Positions 19,061 to 20,000 of a DNA stretch of 20,000 nt are shown piece by piece. Under the pieces are notes generated by a model. The model had not been told where the DNA came from. It saw only the letters and a list, made by a program, of their open reading frames with translations, and did no database searches. The stretch is from positions 9,509,989 through 9,529,988 of the forward strand of contig CM022669.1 of assembly GCA_012295275.1 (NCBI GenBank). Direction: 5' to 3'. This DNA comes from Chrysomallon squamiferum. Its lineage: Eukaryota > Mollusca > Gastropoda > Neomphalida > Peltospiridae. Every line of letters starts with the position of its first letter. Position 1 is the first letter of the stretch. A program made the position numbers and the translations under genes.

Positions 19061-19175
19061 GTTATTGTTGTTGTTGTTGTTATTGCTGTTGTTGCTATTA
19101 TTATTATTACTGTTGTTAATGTTGTGATTGTAGTTATTATTGTTGTTATTATTATCATAATCATTATATTATTTT
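19013..19175. repeat. (ATT)n / (GTT)n tract
   Basis: About 15 pure ATT units (19013-19060), then mixed GTT, GCT and ATT units. Confidence 0.94.
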
Positions 19176-19408
19176 ATTTTTTATATTTCATTCGAATATG
19201 TGTCATTAGAAAATAAATACTGGTTTATTTTTCTTTCATTTCTATCAAAATATATTTATCTTCCATTGTCTCCATAAGGAAATGTGTTAGTTAGAGGTTC
19301 AGTTTTGATTGATGACACCTGAGATGTTATCAGTTTCTTAATTTTGCTTCATGGAATTTTATGTTTGGTATTTTTTAATTATTTCATAATTTTTATTTAT
19401 TTAATTCA

Positions 19409-19450
19409 AGAAAAAGAAAGAAAGAAAGAAAGAAAAAAAGAAAAAGAAAA
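19409..19450. repeat. (AAAG)n tract
   Basis: Purine-only AAAG units with longer A runs. Confidence 0.88.
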
Positions 19451-19609
19451 TAATTGTTCCTTTGCGTAATTGTATTTGTCTAGCAGTTGACGAGATAAAA
19501 AAACAAACAAAAAAATACGTGAAGGAAAAACAAATAATTAATCATGTTTTACATGATTAAACCATTACTTCTTGTAACGTTATTAAGTTTATCTCAATCT
19601 TCTTCTATC

Positions 19610-19618
19610 TTTTTTTTT

Positions 19619-19649
<31 letters not shown>

Positions 19650-19676
19650 ACATTATTTTACAATCTTTTTTTTTTT
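19610..19676. repeat. Long poly(T) tracts
   Basis: T runs at 19610-19630 and 19632-19649 separated by one C, with another of 11 T near 19667-19676. On the minus strand these are A runs, but no retroelement body was recognised next to them. Confidence 0.9.
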
Positions 19677-19840
19677 GTCTTTGCAAGTGAAACAGAAAAA
19701 AAAAACGCGTTACCACTTAAATACATCTGAGATGACTTTATAATCACAAAACAGCACCGTGCAAATTCTGCCACGTAACGAACATTGCCACTTACAAGAA
19801 ATATGCTGCTTGCAAATCGGTTGCTTTTTGCCCAGAATAG

Positions 19841-20000
19841 AATAATGATAAACATTCATTAGCTGTATTAATTACTCTCCAATTTGGCGGAGGCTGCGAG
19901 GAAGAAATCCGACATTTTTCCAGCTTTTGTGCTGAAGAAAACGGAGAGGTTTGCGTGGATCCAGAAAGGTGGCTGACTGCACCCGTCTTATTTTTATCTC
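19841..20000 (+). other. Open, cysteine-containing frame running off the window
   Basis: A frame open for 53 codons after a TAG at 19838-19840 continues to the window end, with no ATG. It includes GGGCEEEIRHFSSFC and EVCVDPERWLTAPV. The DNA is unique and GC-richer than its surroundings, and a possible acceptor tttttccag lies at about 19913-19921. It could be part of an exon of a downstream gene, but the length is within chance range. Confidence 0.15.

Noticed and set aside
19884-20000. Chemokine-like reading of VCVDPERWL
   Set aside because: The likeness is to a few residues only; cysteine spacing and context do not support a chemokine, and the frame is cut by the window end.

Overview
This is AT-rich animal nuclear DNA dominated by simple repeats: (GA)n/(CT)n, (TAA)n, (AT)n, (CA)n, (AAAT)n and long A or T runs. 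It carries one recognisable spliced gene on the plus strand and no bacterial-style gene organisation. The repeat profile and the family of the gene suggest a lophotrochozoan, most likely a mollusc and perhaps a gastropod; the species assignment is inference.

The gene runs from 4588 to a stop codon at 12012-12014, with a 3' UTR to about 12890. Six coding exons (4588-4715, 5237-5450, 5758-5781, 8485-8787, 10240-10260, 11878-12014) join in one continuous frame. They give 275 residues: an N-terminal V-type Ig domain split over two exons, a linker from a 24-nt microexon, a second Ig domain in one exon, a stalk with a 21-nt microexon, and a C-terminal hydrophobic tail that looks like a GPI-attachment signal. 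The Ig1 features (NLG..TV.W, LTVG, W.L.I and D.G.YECQVS) and the layout match the Dpr / zig-8 family of two-Ig neuronal cell-surface recognition proteins (the Dpr-DIP-IgLON or Wirin superfamily). The first coding exon, expected to hold the start codon and signal peptide, was not found; it is presumably upstream of the window or hidden in the left 4.5 kb.

Layout: 1-3893 is repeat-rich non-coding DNA, probably the large first intron or 5' flank. 3894-4570 is a minisatellite of 44-bp period ending at the 3' splice site of the first visible exon. 4588-12014 is the gene body with five complete introns full of microsatellites. 12015-12890 is the 3' UTR with poly(A) signals. 12890-20000 is repeat-rich intergenic DNA with a few unique islands (about 16.2-16.8 kb and 19.85-20.0 kb) in which I could not recognise a gene.

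The most notable signal is the minisatellite. Each full unit carries a perfect TACTAAC branch-point motif followed 16 nt later by a TTAG acceptor-like end, so the array is a string of about 14 decoy 3' splice sites before the true one. In the phase the gene uses, each decoy I checked would lead straight into a TAA or TAG codon. The second is the 21-nt microexon: its inclusion creates an N-glycosylation sequon across the splice junction just after Ig2, and skipping removes it without shifting the frame.
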